Part shown: piece after piece, positions 8,280 to 16,897 of the stretch
Layout: every line of letters starts with the position of its first letter
How positions within the stretch are numbered: position 1 is the first letter of the stretch
NCBI GenBank assembly: GCA_965116325.1
Contig: OZ220675.1
Span: 2,305,889-2,369,888, forward strand
Reading direction: 5' to 3'
DNA length: 64,000 bases
From: JAGWBF01 sp965116325
GTDB lineage: Bacteria; Chloroflexota; Dehalococcoidia; Lucifugimonadales; JAGWBF01
Notes under the pieces: model-generated
The model's input: only the letters and a program-made list of their open reading frames with translations
Told to the model about the DNA's origin: nothing
Database searches by the model: none
Position numbers and translations under genes: made by a program

Positions 8280-9797
8280 TCAATCCTTTATCACCTGGCG
8301 GTAGGCCGGCTTGGTGGAAAGGCCGGTGCCGTCGGTGTAAATCTGCTTGACTTCGATGAAGTCGTCCAAGCCGTAGGGGCCGAGCTCTCTGCCAACACCG
8401 CTCTCTTTGAAACCTCCCCATATGCCCTCAACCGGCTGAGCGTAATTATCCCATATCCAGACCGTTCCCGCACGGATTCGCCGGGCCACCCGCATGGCAC
8501 GGACGTAGTCCCCGCTCCAGACCCCCGCCACGAGGCCGTAAGGCACATCGTTGGCCAGCTCGACAGCCTCTTCCTCTTCATGGAAGGAAGTCACTGCGAC
8601 CACAGGCCCGAATATCTCCTCCTGGCCCAGGGCCGAGGAGTTGTCAACGTTGTCAAAGATAGTTGGGTCCACGTAGTAGCCATGGTCGAAAAAGCCGCCG
8701 TCCAGCTTGTTTCCGCCTGTGACCAGGGAGAAGCCCGAGTCCAGCCCGGTCCGTATGTATTGCTGGACCGTGTTCTCCTGGTTCTTGGAGACGAGCGGGC
8801 CCATGTCGGTGGACTGCTCCTCGGGCTGCCCCACCTCTATGGCCTTGGTAAGGGACACGACCTGCTCCAGGAACGAGTCATGTACGTTGTCCTGGACCAG
8901 CAGTCTCGTGGTGGCGCCGCAGGCTTGGCCCGCGTTGCGGAACATGCCGAACACGGCGGCCCGGGCGGCTGCATCCAGGTCTGAATCTTCGAAGACTACG
9001 AAGGGGGCCTTGCCTCCCAGCTCCAGGCTGATGCGCTTGACGTTCATTGCGGCTTCGGCGGCAATCCGCTTACCGGTACCCGTTTCGCCGGTGAAGGATA
9101 TCTTGTCGATTCCCGGGTTCCTCACCATCTCCACCCCGATGACATCGCCGGGGCCAGTCACGAAGTTGACAATTCCGGCGGGCGCGCCTGCCTCGTGGAG
9201 GAGCTTGACAAGCTCGTAGGTGCTTTGAGGGGTGTAACTGGCGGGCTTGAGCACCAGTGTGCATCCGACAGCCAAAGCCGGGGCAACCTTTCGAGCGGTC
9301 TGGGTCAAGGGGAAGTTCCAGGGTGTGATCAGGCCCACGACCCCCATGGGCTCCTTGATCAGGTTGATCATCGAGCCGCTGGGCTGGAAGAAAGACTCTC
9401 CGTAGAGCTTTCCAGCATACCCGGCATAGAAGTCGAATATGTCCGCCGCGGCGGTTACATGTCCGGTGGCCTGCCTGATGGGCATCCCGACCTCTAGCCG
9501 TACTATGGCGGCCAGGCGCTCAGCGTTGGCGCGTATTAGCTCGCCGGTCCGGTACAGTACCCGCTCCCTTATCTTGTGGTTCGTGGTCCAACCCTCTGTG
9601 TTGGTGTCGAAGGCGCGCCGGGCCGCATCGATGGCCGCTCTCATGTCGGATGCAGTCCCTTCCTCGGCGGCGGTCACCGTCACCCGGTTGTCTGCCGGGT
9701 TCTCCCGCTGGAACTGCTTCCCCGATGAGGAAGATCCCTCTTTGCCGTTTATCACAAGGGGGCACCGGAAAGGCATCTGGGCTTCTACGGAACTCAT
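8280..9797 (-). CDS. NAD(P)-dependent aldehyde dehydrogenase
   Basis: A 505-residue class I-type aldehyde dehydrogenase. The nucleotide-binding loop FTGETGTGKRIA, the catalytic glutamate in SLELGGKAPFVVF, the catalytic cysteine in NAGQACGATTRLL and the C-terminal EEIFGPVVAV are all present. It oxidises an aldehyde to the acid; the substrate cannot be told from sequence. It lies between asd and dapA in a lysine-pathway operon, an unusual place for such an enzyme. Possible explanations are succinate- or aminoadipate-semialdehyde metabolism or simple co-transcription. Confidence 0.93.
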   Translation of the reverse strand: MSSVEAQMPFRCPLVINGKEGSSSSGKQFQRENPADNRVTVTAAEEGTASDMRAAIDAARRAFDTNTEGWTTNHKIRERVLYRTGELIRANAERLAAIVRLEVGMPIRQATGHVTAAADIFDFYAGYAGKLYGESFFQPSGSMINLIKEPMGVVGLITPWNFPLTQTARKVAPALAVGCTLVLKPASYTPQSTYELVKLLHEAGAPAGIVNFVTGPGDVIGVEMVRNPGIDKISFTGETGTGKRIAAEAAMNVKRISLELGGKAPFVVFEDSDLDAAARAAVFGMFRNAGQACGATTRLLVQDNVHDSFLEQVVSLTKAIEVGQPEEQSTDMGPLVSKNQENTVQQYIRTGLDSGFSLVTGGNKLDGGFFDHGYYVDPTIFDNVDNSSALGQEEIFGPVVAVTSFHEEEEAVELANDVPYGLVAGVWSGDYVRAMRVARRIRAGTVWIWDNYAQPVEGIWGGFKESGVGRELGPYGLDDFIEVKQIYTDGTGLSTKPAYRQVIKD

Positions 9798-9879
9798 CTA
9801 CAGCACCATTCCTAAGGCAAGATCAGGGTAGTTGGACATCACGAGTCAGAATTGGCCTCAAAAAGAGACCGATGAGATT

Positions 9880-10935
9880 CTACACGGAATGGGACGTGGC
9901 TGCTACTGCTGAAGGTGCGAGGCAGTTGAGACGCAGCACCTCTTCGGCGATCTGGATGGCGTTGAGAGCAGCCCCTTTTCGAAGGTTGTCGCAAACGACC
10001 CACATCGCCAGGCCTCGATCAGAGGAGATGTCCTGGCGGATCCGTCCCACGTAAACCTCGTCGGTCCCGGCTACATCCCATGGTGTGGGATAGTCCTTTT
10101 CTCCCGGGGCGCCCACAACCTTTATTCCCGGCATTTCGGCCAACAACTCGGCCGCCCGTTCCGCACTTACAGCTTTCTGGAACTCCAGGTGAACCGCTGC
10201 GCTGTGAGCGCCGAAGACGGGCACCCTCACGCAAGTGGCCGACACAGGAACGTGGGGCAGGTGCATTATCTTCCGGGTTTCCTGCAGCATCTTCTGCTCT
10301 TCGAAGGTGTAGCCGTTGGCGGTGAAATCATCGATGTGGGGGAATATGTTGAAGGCGATCTGTCGTGGGAAGTTGCCTGGCTCCACGGCGCTGCCTTCCA
10401 GCACAGCCCGGGTCTGCTGCCGTAGCTCCTCCATGGCTGCCGATCCGGCGCCGGACACCGACTGGTAGGTAGATGCCACCATGCGGGAAATGGGCGACTC
10501 CCGGTTCAGGGGATGGGCGACCATGACGAGGGGCGTGGTGGAGCAGTTGGGGATGGCGATGATCCCCCGGTGCCATGTCACATCTTCGACGTTAACCTCG
10601 GGAACGACCAGGGGGACTTCCGGGTCCATTCGAAAGCAGGAGCTGTCATCGATGACAAGGGCCCCGGCTTCCACGGCCGCCGATCCCAGCCGGGCACTAA
10701 GCTGGCTGTTGACAGAGATAAAGGCTATGTCCGCTCCCTGGAACTGGTCTGGTGCAGCCTCTCTGACTTCCAGGTCTTCCCCGCGCACCCTCAGCTTAGT
10801 GCCGGCAGAACGGCTGGATGCCAGGAGCCTGATTTCGCCGGCCGGAAAGTCCCTCTCCTCCAGTATTCGCAGGAACTCCCGGCCCACTGCTCCTGTTGCG
10901 CCGACGACCGCTATGTTGGGTGTCTTTCTGTTCAT
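9880..10935 (-). CDS. asd: Aspartate-semialdehyde dehydrogenase
   Basis: A 351-residue NADPH enzyme that reduces aspartyl phosphate to the semialdehyde. It begins with the nucleotide-binding GATGAVGREFL, has the active-site cysteine at Cys131 in AIPNCSTTPLV, and carries the catalytic His region in RVPVFGAHSAAVHLEF. Its product is the common precursor of lysine, threonine and methionine. It lies 10 bases downstream of dapB, consistent with one transcript. Confidence 0.96.
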   Translation of the reverse strand: MNRKTPNIAVVGATGAVGREFLRILEERDFPAGEIRLLASSRSAGTKLRVRGEDLEVREAAPDQFQGADIAFISVNSQLSARLGSAAVEAGALVIDDSSCFRMDPEVPLVVPEVNVEDVTWHRGIIAIPNCSTTPLVMVAHPLNRESPISRMVASTYQSVSGAGSAAMEELRQQTRAVLEGSAVEPGNFPRQIAFNIFPHIDDFTANGYTFEEQKMLQETRKIMHLPHVPVSATCVRVPVFGAHSAAVHLEFQKAVSAERAAELLAEMPGIKVVGAPGEKDYPTPWDVAGTDEVYVGRIRQDISSDRGLAMWVVCDNLRKGAALNAIQIAEEVLRLNCLAPSAVAATSHSV

Positions 10936-10945
10936 GCTTCTGATC

Positions 10946-11737
10946 CTAAAGGCCCATGATCTTGTCCAGACCTACAACGAGCCGGCCGAGCTTGCCTACC
11001 TCTCGTATGGCCAGCAGCATCCCCGGCATGCAGCAGTCCCTGCTAATCATGTCATGGCGGATGGTCAGCGCCTGCCCCGCCATTCCCATAATGACTTCGT
11101 GATGGGCGACCCTTCCGGCCATCCGGATGCTGTGAACGCCCACGCCGCCCTGCTCCCCACCTCTCACGTTGGCGATGTTCTCCTTCTCCGTGATGTTCCT
11201 GCTGTACTCCCGTCCCTGGGTGATAGCATTGACGATGGTCAGGGCTGTACCTGAAGGAGCATCTATCTTGGCTTCGTGGTGGGTTTCCACCACATCCACA
11301 TAGTCGAAATAGGGCGCTGCCTGCTTTACGAGGTGAACGAGGAGTACCCCTCCGATGGACAGGTTGGCGGCGACGACTATGCCCACGCCGTGTTCCTTGG
11401 AGGTGGCTTCCAACCAGCTGAAGTCATCTTCCAACAGGCCCGTGGTGCCGGTTACCAGGTGGATGCCCCGTTGGGCGGCGATAGGCGCTGCGGCCATCAC
11501 CGAGGGTGCGGTGGTGAAATCGACCAGAACATCGGGCTTGGTGGAGTCCAGGACCGCTGTCAGATCGGTCCCCAGGGGGACTTGTTCCGAAGTATTGGGC
11601 ACTTCCAGGCGAGGTCCCCGGTCCTGACGGCAGGTGGCGCCGACCAGCTCCATGTCGGAAGCCTGGGATAGGGCGATGACAGCTTCCCGCCCCATCTTGC
11701 CGGTGGCGCCTGCTACGGCAACCCTCAGCGCGGCCAT
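10946..11737 (-). CDS. dapB: 4-hydroxy-tetrahydrodipicolinate reductase
   Basis: A 263-residue reductase. The N-terminal dinucleotide fold starts with VAGATGKMGREAV. The catalytic block VVETHHEAKIDAPSGTAL holds the general acid histidines and the substrate-binding lysine. TGTTGL is the usual nucleotide-contact motif. It follows pnp in the operon and acts after DapA, two genes downstream. Confidence 0.96.
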   Translation of the reverse strand: MAALRVAVAGATGKMGREAVIALSQASDMELVGATCRQDRGPRLEVPNTSEQVPLGTDLTAVLDSTKPDVLVDFTTAPSVMAAAPIAAQRGIHLVTGTTGLLEDDFSWLEATSKEHGVGIVVAANLSIGGVLLVHLVKQAAPYFDYVDVVETHHEAKIDAPSGTALTIVNAITQGREYSRNITEKENIANVRGGEQGGVGVHSIRMAGRVAHHEVIMGMAGQALTIRHDMISRDCCMPGMLLAIREVGKLGRLVVGLDKIMGL

Positions 11738-11806
11738 AGGGGAGCGTGCTCCAGGCCCGCCGAACCATACAACTGATCGTCGTTTCGGCGGGAGGCTGTT
11801 ACTGGG

Positions 11807-14050
11807 TTACCTGCTCGAGGGACCACGATTCGGCCGCCGTCCTGCGCCTTGTCCGCCGCTCCCGCCAAAGTTGGACCCTCCCTGCCTGGGAGGCCTGCGG
11901 TCATTGCGGAAACCGCCTGGGCTGGAGTTTCGGTTGAAGGGAGCCGGAGGTCGGTCGGTCCGAGCCGCGCCGGCCTGGGCGGCTTCGGGTCCGCCGAGGA
12001 GGGCTTGGCGCGAAACGTTGACCCTCCCCATGTGGTCGATCTCCTGGACGATGACGGTGATCTCCTGGCCCACCTCTACGCTGGAAGCGATGTCTCCCAG
12101 GTCTTCGGACCTAGCGAGGCCGTCCTTCCCGGGTAGAAGCTCCACGAAGGCCCCGAAGTTGGTTACCCGGCTCACCTTACCGGTGAATATGTCGCCGACC
12201 ATCACTTCCCTGGTCAGCCCCTCGATCTTCGAGCGGGCACTGGCCATCATGTTGTCGTCGGAAGCGGAGATGGTCACTGTCCCATCATCCTGAACGTCTA
12301 TGGTAGCCCCGGTCTCCTCCTGGATGCCGCGTATCATCCGACCGCCGGGGCCGATGACTACGCCAATCTTGGCTACGGGGATGCTTATCCTGAGCATCTT
12401 GGGTGCATATGGGCTGAGATTGGACCTGGGCTCGGCGATGGCCGCCTCCATTTTGGACAGGATGAACATCCGCCCATCCTTGGCCTGCTCAAGGGCACGC
12501 TCCAGGATTTCGTTGGTAATGCCCTTGACCTTGATGTCCATCTGCAGGGCGTTGATGCCCTGGGAGGTGCCTGCCACTTTGAAGTCCATGTCGCCGAGGT
12601 GGTCTTCAAGGCCCTCGATGTCGGTGAGTATCGTGTTGCGCCCGTCGGACCCCATGATCAAACCCATAGCTACGCCCGCCACCGGTCGCTTGATGGGTAC
12701 CCCTGCATCCATGAGGGCGAGGGTGCTCCCGCAAACGCTGGCCATGGAGGTGCTGCCGTTGGAGCTCAGGACCTCGGACACGATGCGTATGGTGTACGGG
12801 AATTCCGTTTCGTCGGGGACGGATGGGAGGATACTGCGCTCAGCCAGGGCACCGTGGCCAACCTCACGCCTGCCAGGAGAACCGACTCGCTTCACCTCGC
12901 CTGTGGAGTATGGAGTGAAGTTGTAGTGGTGCATGAAATGCTTGGTGTCGTCGGGGCCCAGGTCATCGAGAGTCTGCTTCATCAGGCTGGATCCCAGGGT
13001 AACGACGCTCATCACCTGGGTCTGGCCCCGGGTGAACAAGCCGGTGCCGTGAGTACGGGGCAGCAACCCCACCTCGCAGGATATGGGCCGGATCTCCGTG
13101 GTCCCCCTGCCATCGGCACGAATACCCTGGTTGAGTATCCTCTGACGCATCCCTTCTTTCAGGATGCTCTCGAAGGCCGCTGCAACCTCGCCCGATTGGT
13201 GCTCATCGGCCAGGGCTTCCCGGGCTTCCGCCTCTAGGGCGTCCAGGGACTCCTCCCGCTCCACCTTGCTGAGTCCTGCCTCCAGCACCGAGGTCATCCT
13301 GCCGTTCAGGAATCTTTCGACCGAGCTCTCAATCTCCTGTTTACGGTTGTCGGACTCGATAACCATCTTGGGCCGGCCAACAGCGGCTGCCATCTCTTCC
13401 ACCATCTCGATGATCTGGAGGTTGGCTGCCTGTCCCTGGCGGATGGCCTCGAGGACAGACTCTTCGGAGACCTCGTCGGACTCGGACTCGACCATCATCA
13501 CGGCGTCCTTGGTGCTGGCGATTACCATGGCCAGGTTTCCGGCATCTATCTGGGAATAGGTGGGGTTGATGATGTAACTTCCGTTGGAATACCCGACACG
13601 GCAGGCCCCGATGGGTGATGGGAACGGGAGGTGGGACATTGCCAGGCACGCGGAAGCGCCGACTATGCCGAGGGTCTCCGGGGGGTTCTCCTTGTCTACA
13701 GACATGACGGTAATGATGATTTGGATGTCATTGTAGAACCCCTTGGGGAGAAGAGGGCGGATGGGACGGTCGATAAGACGACCGAATAGTATGGCCTGCT
13801 GGGTGGGTCTGCCCTCTCTTCGGAAGAAGCTGCCCGGGATGCGGCCAGCCGCATAGAGCCTCTCTTCATAGTCGACTGTCAGGGGCAGGAAATCGATATC
13901 TGGCCGTGCCTTGGGGGCTACGCATAGAGTGGCAAGGATTATGGTGTCGCCGGACCGAACGGTTACGCTTGCGTCGGCTTGTCCGGCATACTTGCCTGTT
14001 TCCATAAGAATTTGCTTTCCACCGACGTTCCGTTCCACAGAGTGATACAT
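11807..14050 (-). CDS. pnp: Polyribonucleotide nucleotidyltransferase
   Basis: A 747-residue 3'-to-5' phosphorolytic exoribonuclease. Order of domains: first RNase PH (to about 220), helical linker, second RNase PH (RGTTEIRPISCEVGLLPR onward), KH with VVIGPGGRMIRGIQEETG, and S1 (GDIFTGKVSRVTNFGAFVEL). A Gly/Arg/Pro-rich basic tail of about 60 residues probably binds RNA or partners. It follows rpsO, the classic bacterial order, with an attenuator hairpin in between. Confidence 0.98.
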   Translation of the reverse strand: MYHSVERNVGGKQILMETGKYAGQADASVTVRSGDTIILATLCVAPKARPDIDFLPLTVDYEERLYAAGRIPGSFFRREGRPTQQAILFGRLIDRPIRPLLPKGFYNDIQIIITVMSVDKENPPETLGIVGASACLAMSHLPFPSPIGACRVGYSNGSYIINPTYSQIDAGNLAMVIASTKDAVMMVESESDEVSEESVLEAIRQGQAANLQIIEMVEEMAAAVGRPKMVIESDNRKQEIESSVERFLNGRMTSVLEAGLSKVEREESLDALEAEAREALADEHQSGEVAAAFESILKEGMRQRILNQGIRADGRGTTEIRPISCEVGLLPRTHGTGLFTRGQTQVMSVVTLGSSLMKQTLDDLGPDDTKHFMHHYNFTPYSTGEVKRVGSPGRREVGHGALAERSILPSVPDETEFPYTIRIVSEVLSSNGSTSMASVCGSTLALMDAGVPIKRPVAGVAMGLIMGSDGRNTILTDIEGLEDHLGDMDFKVAGTSQGINALQMDIKVKGITNEILERALEQAKDGRMFILSKMEAAIAEPRSNLSPYAPKMLRISIPVAKIGVVIGPGGRMIRGIQEETGATIDVQDDGTVTISASDDNMMASARSKIEGLTREVMVGDIFTGKVSRVTNFGAFVELLPGKDGLARSEDLGDIASSVEVGQEITVIVQEIDHMGRVNVSRQALLGGPEAAQAGAARTDRPPAPFNRNSSPGGFRNDRRPPRQGGSNFGGSGGQGAGRRPNRGPSSR

Positions 14051-14102
14051 AGTAGGAGATAAACGACCTCTCTTAAGGTATGGTGAAGGTGCCCGGAAAA
14101 GT

Positions 14103-14126
14103 AGAAAGCCCCGACGAGCGGGGCTA
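14103..14126 (-). terminator. Attenuator/terminator between rpsO and pnp
   Basis: On the minus strand a 7-bp stem AGCCCCG/CGGGGCT with a 5-base loop is followed by TTTCT. The stem begins inside the rpsO stop codon. The short T-run suggests partial termination, so some transcripts would continue into pnp, as in other bacteria where S15 is made in excess of PNPase. Confidence 0.7.
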
Positions 14127-14387
14127 TCTTCTCAGGCCAAGGCGACTGATAAGGGTGCGATACCGGCCAACGTCCTCGCGGGAAAGGTAATTCAGCAGAC
14201 TTCGGCGTTGACCTACAAGCTTGAGAAGGCCTATCCGGGAATGGACATCCTTCTTGTGCTGGCGAAGGTGGTCTGTGAGCTGTCTTATCCGGTCGGTTAG
14301 TATCGCTACCTGGACTTCTACAGACCCTGTGTCGCTGTCGTGTTGCTGAAAGTCCTCTATGATCTGGGACTTTCTTTCCTTATCCAG
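14124..14387 (-). CDS. rpsO: 30S ribosomal protein S15, apparent CTG start
   Basis: An 87-residue protein in an open frame that lacks ATG, GTG or TTG near its start. It shows S15 hallmarks: GSVEVQVAILTDRI, LTDHLRQHKKDVHSR, GLLKLVGQRRSLLNYL and a final RYRTLISRLGLRR. The frame is closed upstream by a TAA, with only codons GAA GGA AGA GGT CCA GGA GGG GTT between that stop and CTG-GAT-AAG-GAA. AGGAGG ends 4 bases before the CTG. S15 proteins usually begin one or two residues before this point, so the CTG at 14387 is the best start. A sequencing error in an ATG is the alternative. Confidence 0.9.
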   Translation of the reverse strand: MDKERKSQIIEDFQQHDSDTGSVEVQVAILTDRIRQLTDHLRQHKKDVHSRIGLLKLVGQRRSLLNYLSREDVGRYRTLISRLGLRR

Positions 14388-14424
14388 AACCCCTCCTGGA
14401 CCTCTTCCTTCTTACTTCGCCGAG

Positions 14425-14453
14425 ATTATAGCACAACCACATTAGGCGCGCAA
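14425..14453 (-). promoter_or_regulatory. Promoter of the rpsO-pnp-dap operon
   Basis: On the minus strand TTGCGC (14448-14453) and TATAAT (14425-14430) are separated by exactly 17 bases, and the rpsO start lies about 38 bases downstream of the -10. This is the clearest two-box promoter in the window. Confidence 0.75.
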
Positions 14454-14506
14454 TGAAGTTCCGGGCAGAGTATCAGGGAGGGTCCGTAACGGAACATTTC
14501 GGAAGG

Positions 14507-14827
14507 TCACTTGACCCGGGCCCAGTCGGCGTCGGTTGGGAATATGGTCGTGCACCTGGCGCGTACCGGCTCGCCGTCGAACCAGTCCTTGACGGTCTCC
14601 CGCCACTTCAGGAAGTGGGGCGCTGCCCGGTGGGCTTCTATGGCTGCATCGTCGCGGTAAACTTCATACAGAAAGATGCGGTTGGGGTCTTCCTGGTCCT
14701 GGATGACATCGAAGCGAAGGCACCCAGGCTCGTCGCCAATCGACCCCCGGGCATCATCCAGCATCGATTCCATGAAGGCCTCTTTGTGTCCGGGCTTTAT
14801 TCTTATCGTCACCATCAGCGCTTCCAT
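14507..14827 (-). CDS. Antibiotic-biosynthesis-monooxygenase (ABM) domain protein
   Basis: A 106-residue ferredoxin-like-fold protein. VTIRIKPGHKEAFMESML, then CLRFDVIQDQEDPNRIFLYE, then AHRAAPHFLKW are the usual ABM blocks, including the conserved His in the last. Members are small heme- or quinone-acting oxygenases or stress proteins; the substrate is unknown. The ATG at 14827 was chosen because GAGGAGG lies 7 bases upstream; the frame continues far upstream without a second ribosome site. It is divergent from the phosphonoacetate-hydrolase-like gene. Confidence 0.88.
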   Translation of the reverse strand: MEALMVTIRIKPGHKEAFMESMLDDARGSIGDEPGCLRFDVIQDQEDPNRIFLYEVYRDDAAIEAHRAAPHFLKWRETVKDWFDGEPVRARCTTIFPTDADWARVK

Positions 14828-14855
14828 AACCCCTCCTCGGCAATGATTCGGACAG

Positions 14856-14861
14856 ATTATA
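14856..14861 (-). promoter_or_regulatory. -10 element for the ABM gene
   Basis: A perfect TATAAT on the minus strand, preceded by GGTG, lies about 30 bases before the ABM start. The -35 region is weak. Confidence 0.5.
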
Positions 14862-14965
14862 CACCTGCCGCCATGGCCCGATGGGGAGCCGGGTGGCGTG
14901 CTAAAATCGTGGCATCGCCGCGTGGGCTGCATGAGCTTCTTGCGGAATGGCAGGAGGAGGCTGGC

Positions 14966-16069
14966 TTGGCCAAAAGCACGATACTTATCTGCATCGATGG
15001 CTTCGACCCTGAGTATCTGGAGGCCTGCGACATGCCCAACCTCCGGGAGATTGGCAGGCTCGGTTTCTCGACCATCGGCCAATGCATGATCCCCTCTGTG
15101 ACCAACGTCAACAACGTGTCCATACTCACCGCCAGCTACCCGGAAACCCACGGCATCTGCTCCAACTACTGGTACAGGGGAGAGGGTGAAGAGGGTGTCT
15201 ACACCGAATCGGCGGACTATATCCTGGCCGAGACCTTCCTGCAAAAGGCTGGCAGGCTGGGGATGGACTCTCTGCTGGCAACCTCCAAGGGCAAGCTGTG
15301 CAGTCTCCTTGGGCAGGGTGCGGGCACGGCCATCTCGTCGGAAGCCCCTCCCGGATGGCTGGTCGATGCTGTCGGACCTCCTCCTGAGATATATTCCCTG
15401 GAGGTGAACGGGTGGGTAATTGACGCGGCCAACTACGCTATGTCGCAGAGGCCTTACGATATCATTTACATAACAACTACCGACTATGCGATGCACACCT
15501 ACCCGCCCGGCCAGCCTCGATCCCGGCAGCACGCTTCGATCCTCGATGATGCCATCGGAAGGCTGGCCGATGCCCATCCCGATGCGACCATCTTGCTCAG
15601 CGCCGACCATGGAATGTCCAGCAAGACGCGGATGCTGGACCTTAGAGCAATCTTGGCTCGCTATGGCATTTCGGCGATGGTTGTGCCCATCATCAAGGAC
15701 CGCTACGTGGTGCACCATTCCAACCTTGGGGGATGTGCATACGTTTACCTGGAGGCCAGGCGCTCTCGGGAGGCAATAGGGGTACTTTCAGAAACCGAAG
15801 GTATCCGGGAGGTCATGTCCCGGGAGGAGGCTGCCTCGGCCTTCAGGCTGCGTCTCGATAGGATAGGGGACCTGGTAGTCACAGGCGCGGAAGAAGTCGT
15901 GTTCGGCGATCCGGCCGAGGTGGAGCTCCCCGCGGGTCTGCGCAGTCACGGCTCCACTACCGAGCAGGATGTGCCCATCTTCGGCTACAACGGCGACTTC
16001 CAGGGCTTCTCTTTCCGAGAGAACCGGGACCTGGGCCGCTACGTCTTCGAGCGGGTGCTGACCGGCTGA
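14966..16069 (+). CDS. Phosphonoacetate hydrolase-like alkaline phosphatase superfamily enzyme
   Basis: A 367-residue protein. Metal ligands and nucleophile can be read in order: Asp11 in ICIDGFDPEYL, candidate nucleophile Thr46 in PSVTNVNNVSI, TTDYAMHTYPPG, SADHGMSSKTR and the late His in LRSHGSTTEQDVP. THGICSNYW after the nucleophile is especially like PhnA, which cleaves phosphonoacetate to acetate and phosphate, but related enzymes cleave other phosphonates or phosphodiesters. I chose the TTG at 14966 because AGGAGGAGG stands 5 bases upstream and the first beta strand follows at once; an ATG at 14872 is possible. No phosphonate transporter is nearby. Confidence 0.82.
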   Translation: MAKSTILICIDGFDPEYLEACDMPNLREIGRLGFSTIGQCMIPSVTNVNNVSILTASYPETHGICSNYWYRGEGEEGVYTESADYILAETFLQKAGRLGMDSLLATSKGKLCSLLGQGAGTAISSEAPPGWLVDAVGPPPEIYSLEVNGWVIDAANYAMSQRPYDIIYITTTDYAMHTYPPGQPRSRQHASILDDAIGRLADAHPDATILLSADHGMSSKTRMLDLRAILARYGISAMVVPIIKDRYVVHHSNLGGCAYVYLEARRSREAIGVLSETEGIREVMSREEAASAFRLRLDRIGDLVVTGAEEVVFGDPAEVELPAGLRSHGSTTEQDVPIFGYNGDFQGFSFRENRDLGRYVFERVLTG

Positions 16070-16107
16070 CGGCCCATCTTCAGGTGTGGTCCAAGCTGAG
16101 TGGATGC

Positions 16108-16113
16108 TATAAT
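16108..16113 (+). promoter_or_regulatory. Extended -10 element upstream of the maleate-isomerase-family gene
   Basis: TGC-TATAAT lies 60 bases before the ATG at 16174. The ribosome site GTGGAGG lies between them. A good -35 is not seen. Confidence 0.5.
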
Positions 16114-16173
16114 CCGATTAGCATTCAGGGTCCTGCGAGCACGCACCCAATTGACCTTTAGTGGAGGTTAACA

Positions 16174-16866
16174 ATGTACGGATGGCGGGCCGAAATCGGC
16201 TTTATCACCCCCGCGAATAACACAGTAATCGAACCGGAGCTTTACCATGTGGTGCCCGAAGGCGTGTCTTTCCACTTCACCAAGCTGATATTCAAGTCCA
16301 GCGCCCGGGACGGGCGCATCAAGGATGTGGACAACGAGGGACTGGACAGCTTGGCTCGGAGCCAGGTCAACGCCATCGGATACGCGTGCATGGCGACCAG
16401 CCTCGTCGGATCCGACCAGTGGGAGAAGGACGCAACGGAGCGGACCGGCCTCCCCGCCGCGACGGCAACGGGGGCTGTAAAGATGGCCCTGAAAGAGAAG
16501 GGAGCCAAGAACATCGCCATGGTCTGCCACTATCCCGAGGACCGGCTGGACCTGGTGAAGAGTTCCTTCGCCGAAGATGGGTTCAACGTCGTCTCAATCG
16601 AGACGGCCAGCGTAGCGGACCAGAAGGAAGTGAACCGCATTTCCACCGAGATGGTCTACCGCCTTGCACGAAAGGCAGACCGCAGCGATGCGGACGCTCT
16701 GTGCCTGCTGGCTACGGACCTGCGGACATTCCCCATCCTTCAGCAGCTGGAAGATGACCTTGGCAAGCCGGTGGTCGGGACGAACCAGGCCCTGCTTTGG
16801 AGGACACTGCAGCTGGTGGACTTGGACGACAAGATCGAAGGCTACGGCTCGCTGCTTTCGGACTAG
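16174..16866 (+). CDS. Maleate isomerase / arylmalonate decarboxylase family protein
   Basis: A 230-residue member of the Asp/Glu racemase superfamily. It begins YGWRAEIGFITPANNTVIEPE, a typical maleate-isomerase start. The first catalytic cysteine is present (Cys72 in GYACMATS). The second conserved position falls in CLLATDLRTFP, where a Cys normally precedes the T-x-x-R-T; here it is Ala. Classical maleate isomerases and racemases need both cysteines, so the reaction may differ. It is probably a cytosolic catabolic enzyme; substrate unknown. Confidence 0.8.
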   Translation: MYGWRAEIGFITPANNTVIEPELYHVVPEGVSFHFTKLIFKSSARDGRIKDVDNEGLDSLARSQVNAIGYACMATSLVGSDQWEKDATERTGLPAATATGAVKMALKEKGAKNIAMVCHYPEDRLDLVKSSFAEDGFNVVSIETASVADQKEVNRISTEMVYRLARKADRSDADALCLLATDLRTFPILQQLEDDLGKPVVGTNQALLWRTLQLVDLDDKIEGYGSLLSD

Positions 16867-16897
16867 CAGGCAGAGCCGGAGGACTCACCGCTCTGAT

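Noticed and set aside
7533..8984. A 483-residue open frame on the plus strand opposite dapA and the aldehyde dehydrogenase gene
   Set aside because: It is a GC-rich antisense shadow; both minus-strand genes have all catalytic motifs, and this frame has no ribosome site or recognisable domain.
14828..15718. The long upstream extension of the ABM-domain frame on the minus strand
   Set aside because: It runs antisense to the phosphonoacetate-hydrolase-like gene; the ribosome site and the conserved domain both begin at 14827.
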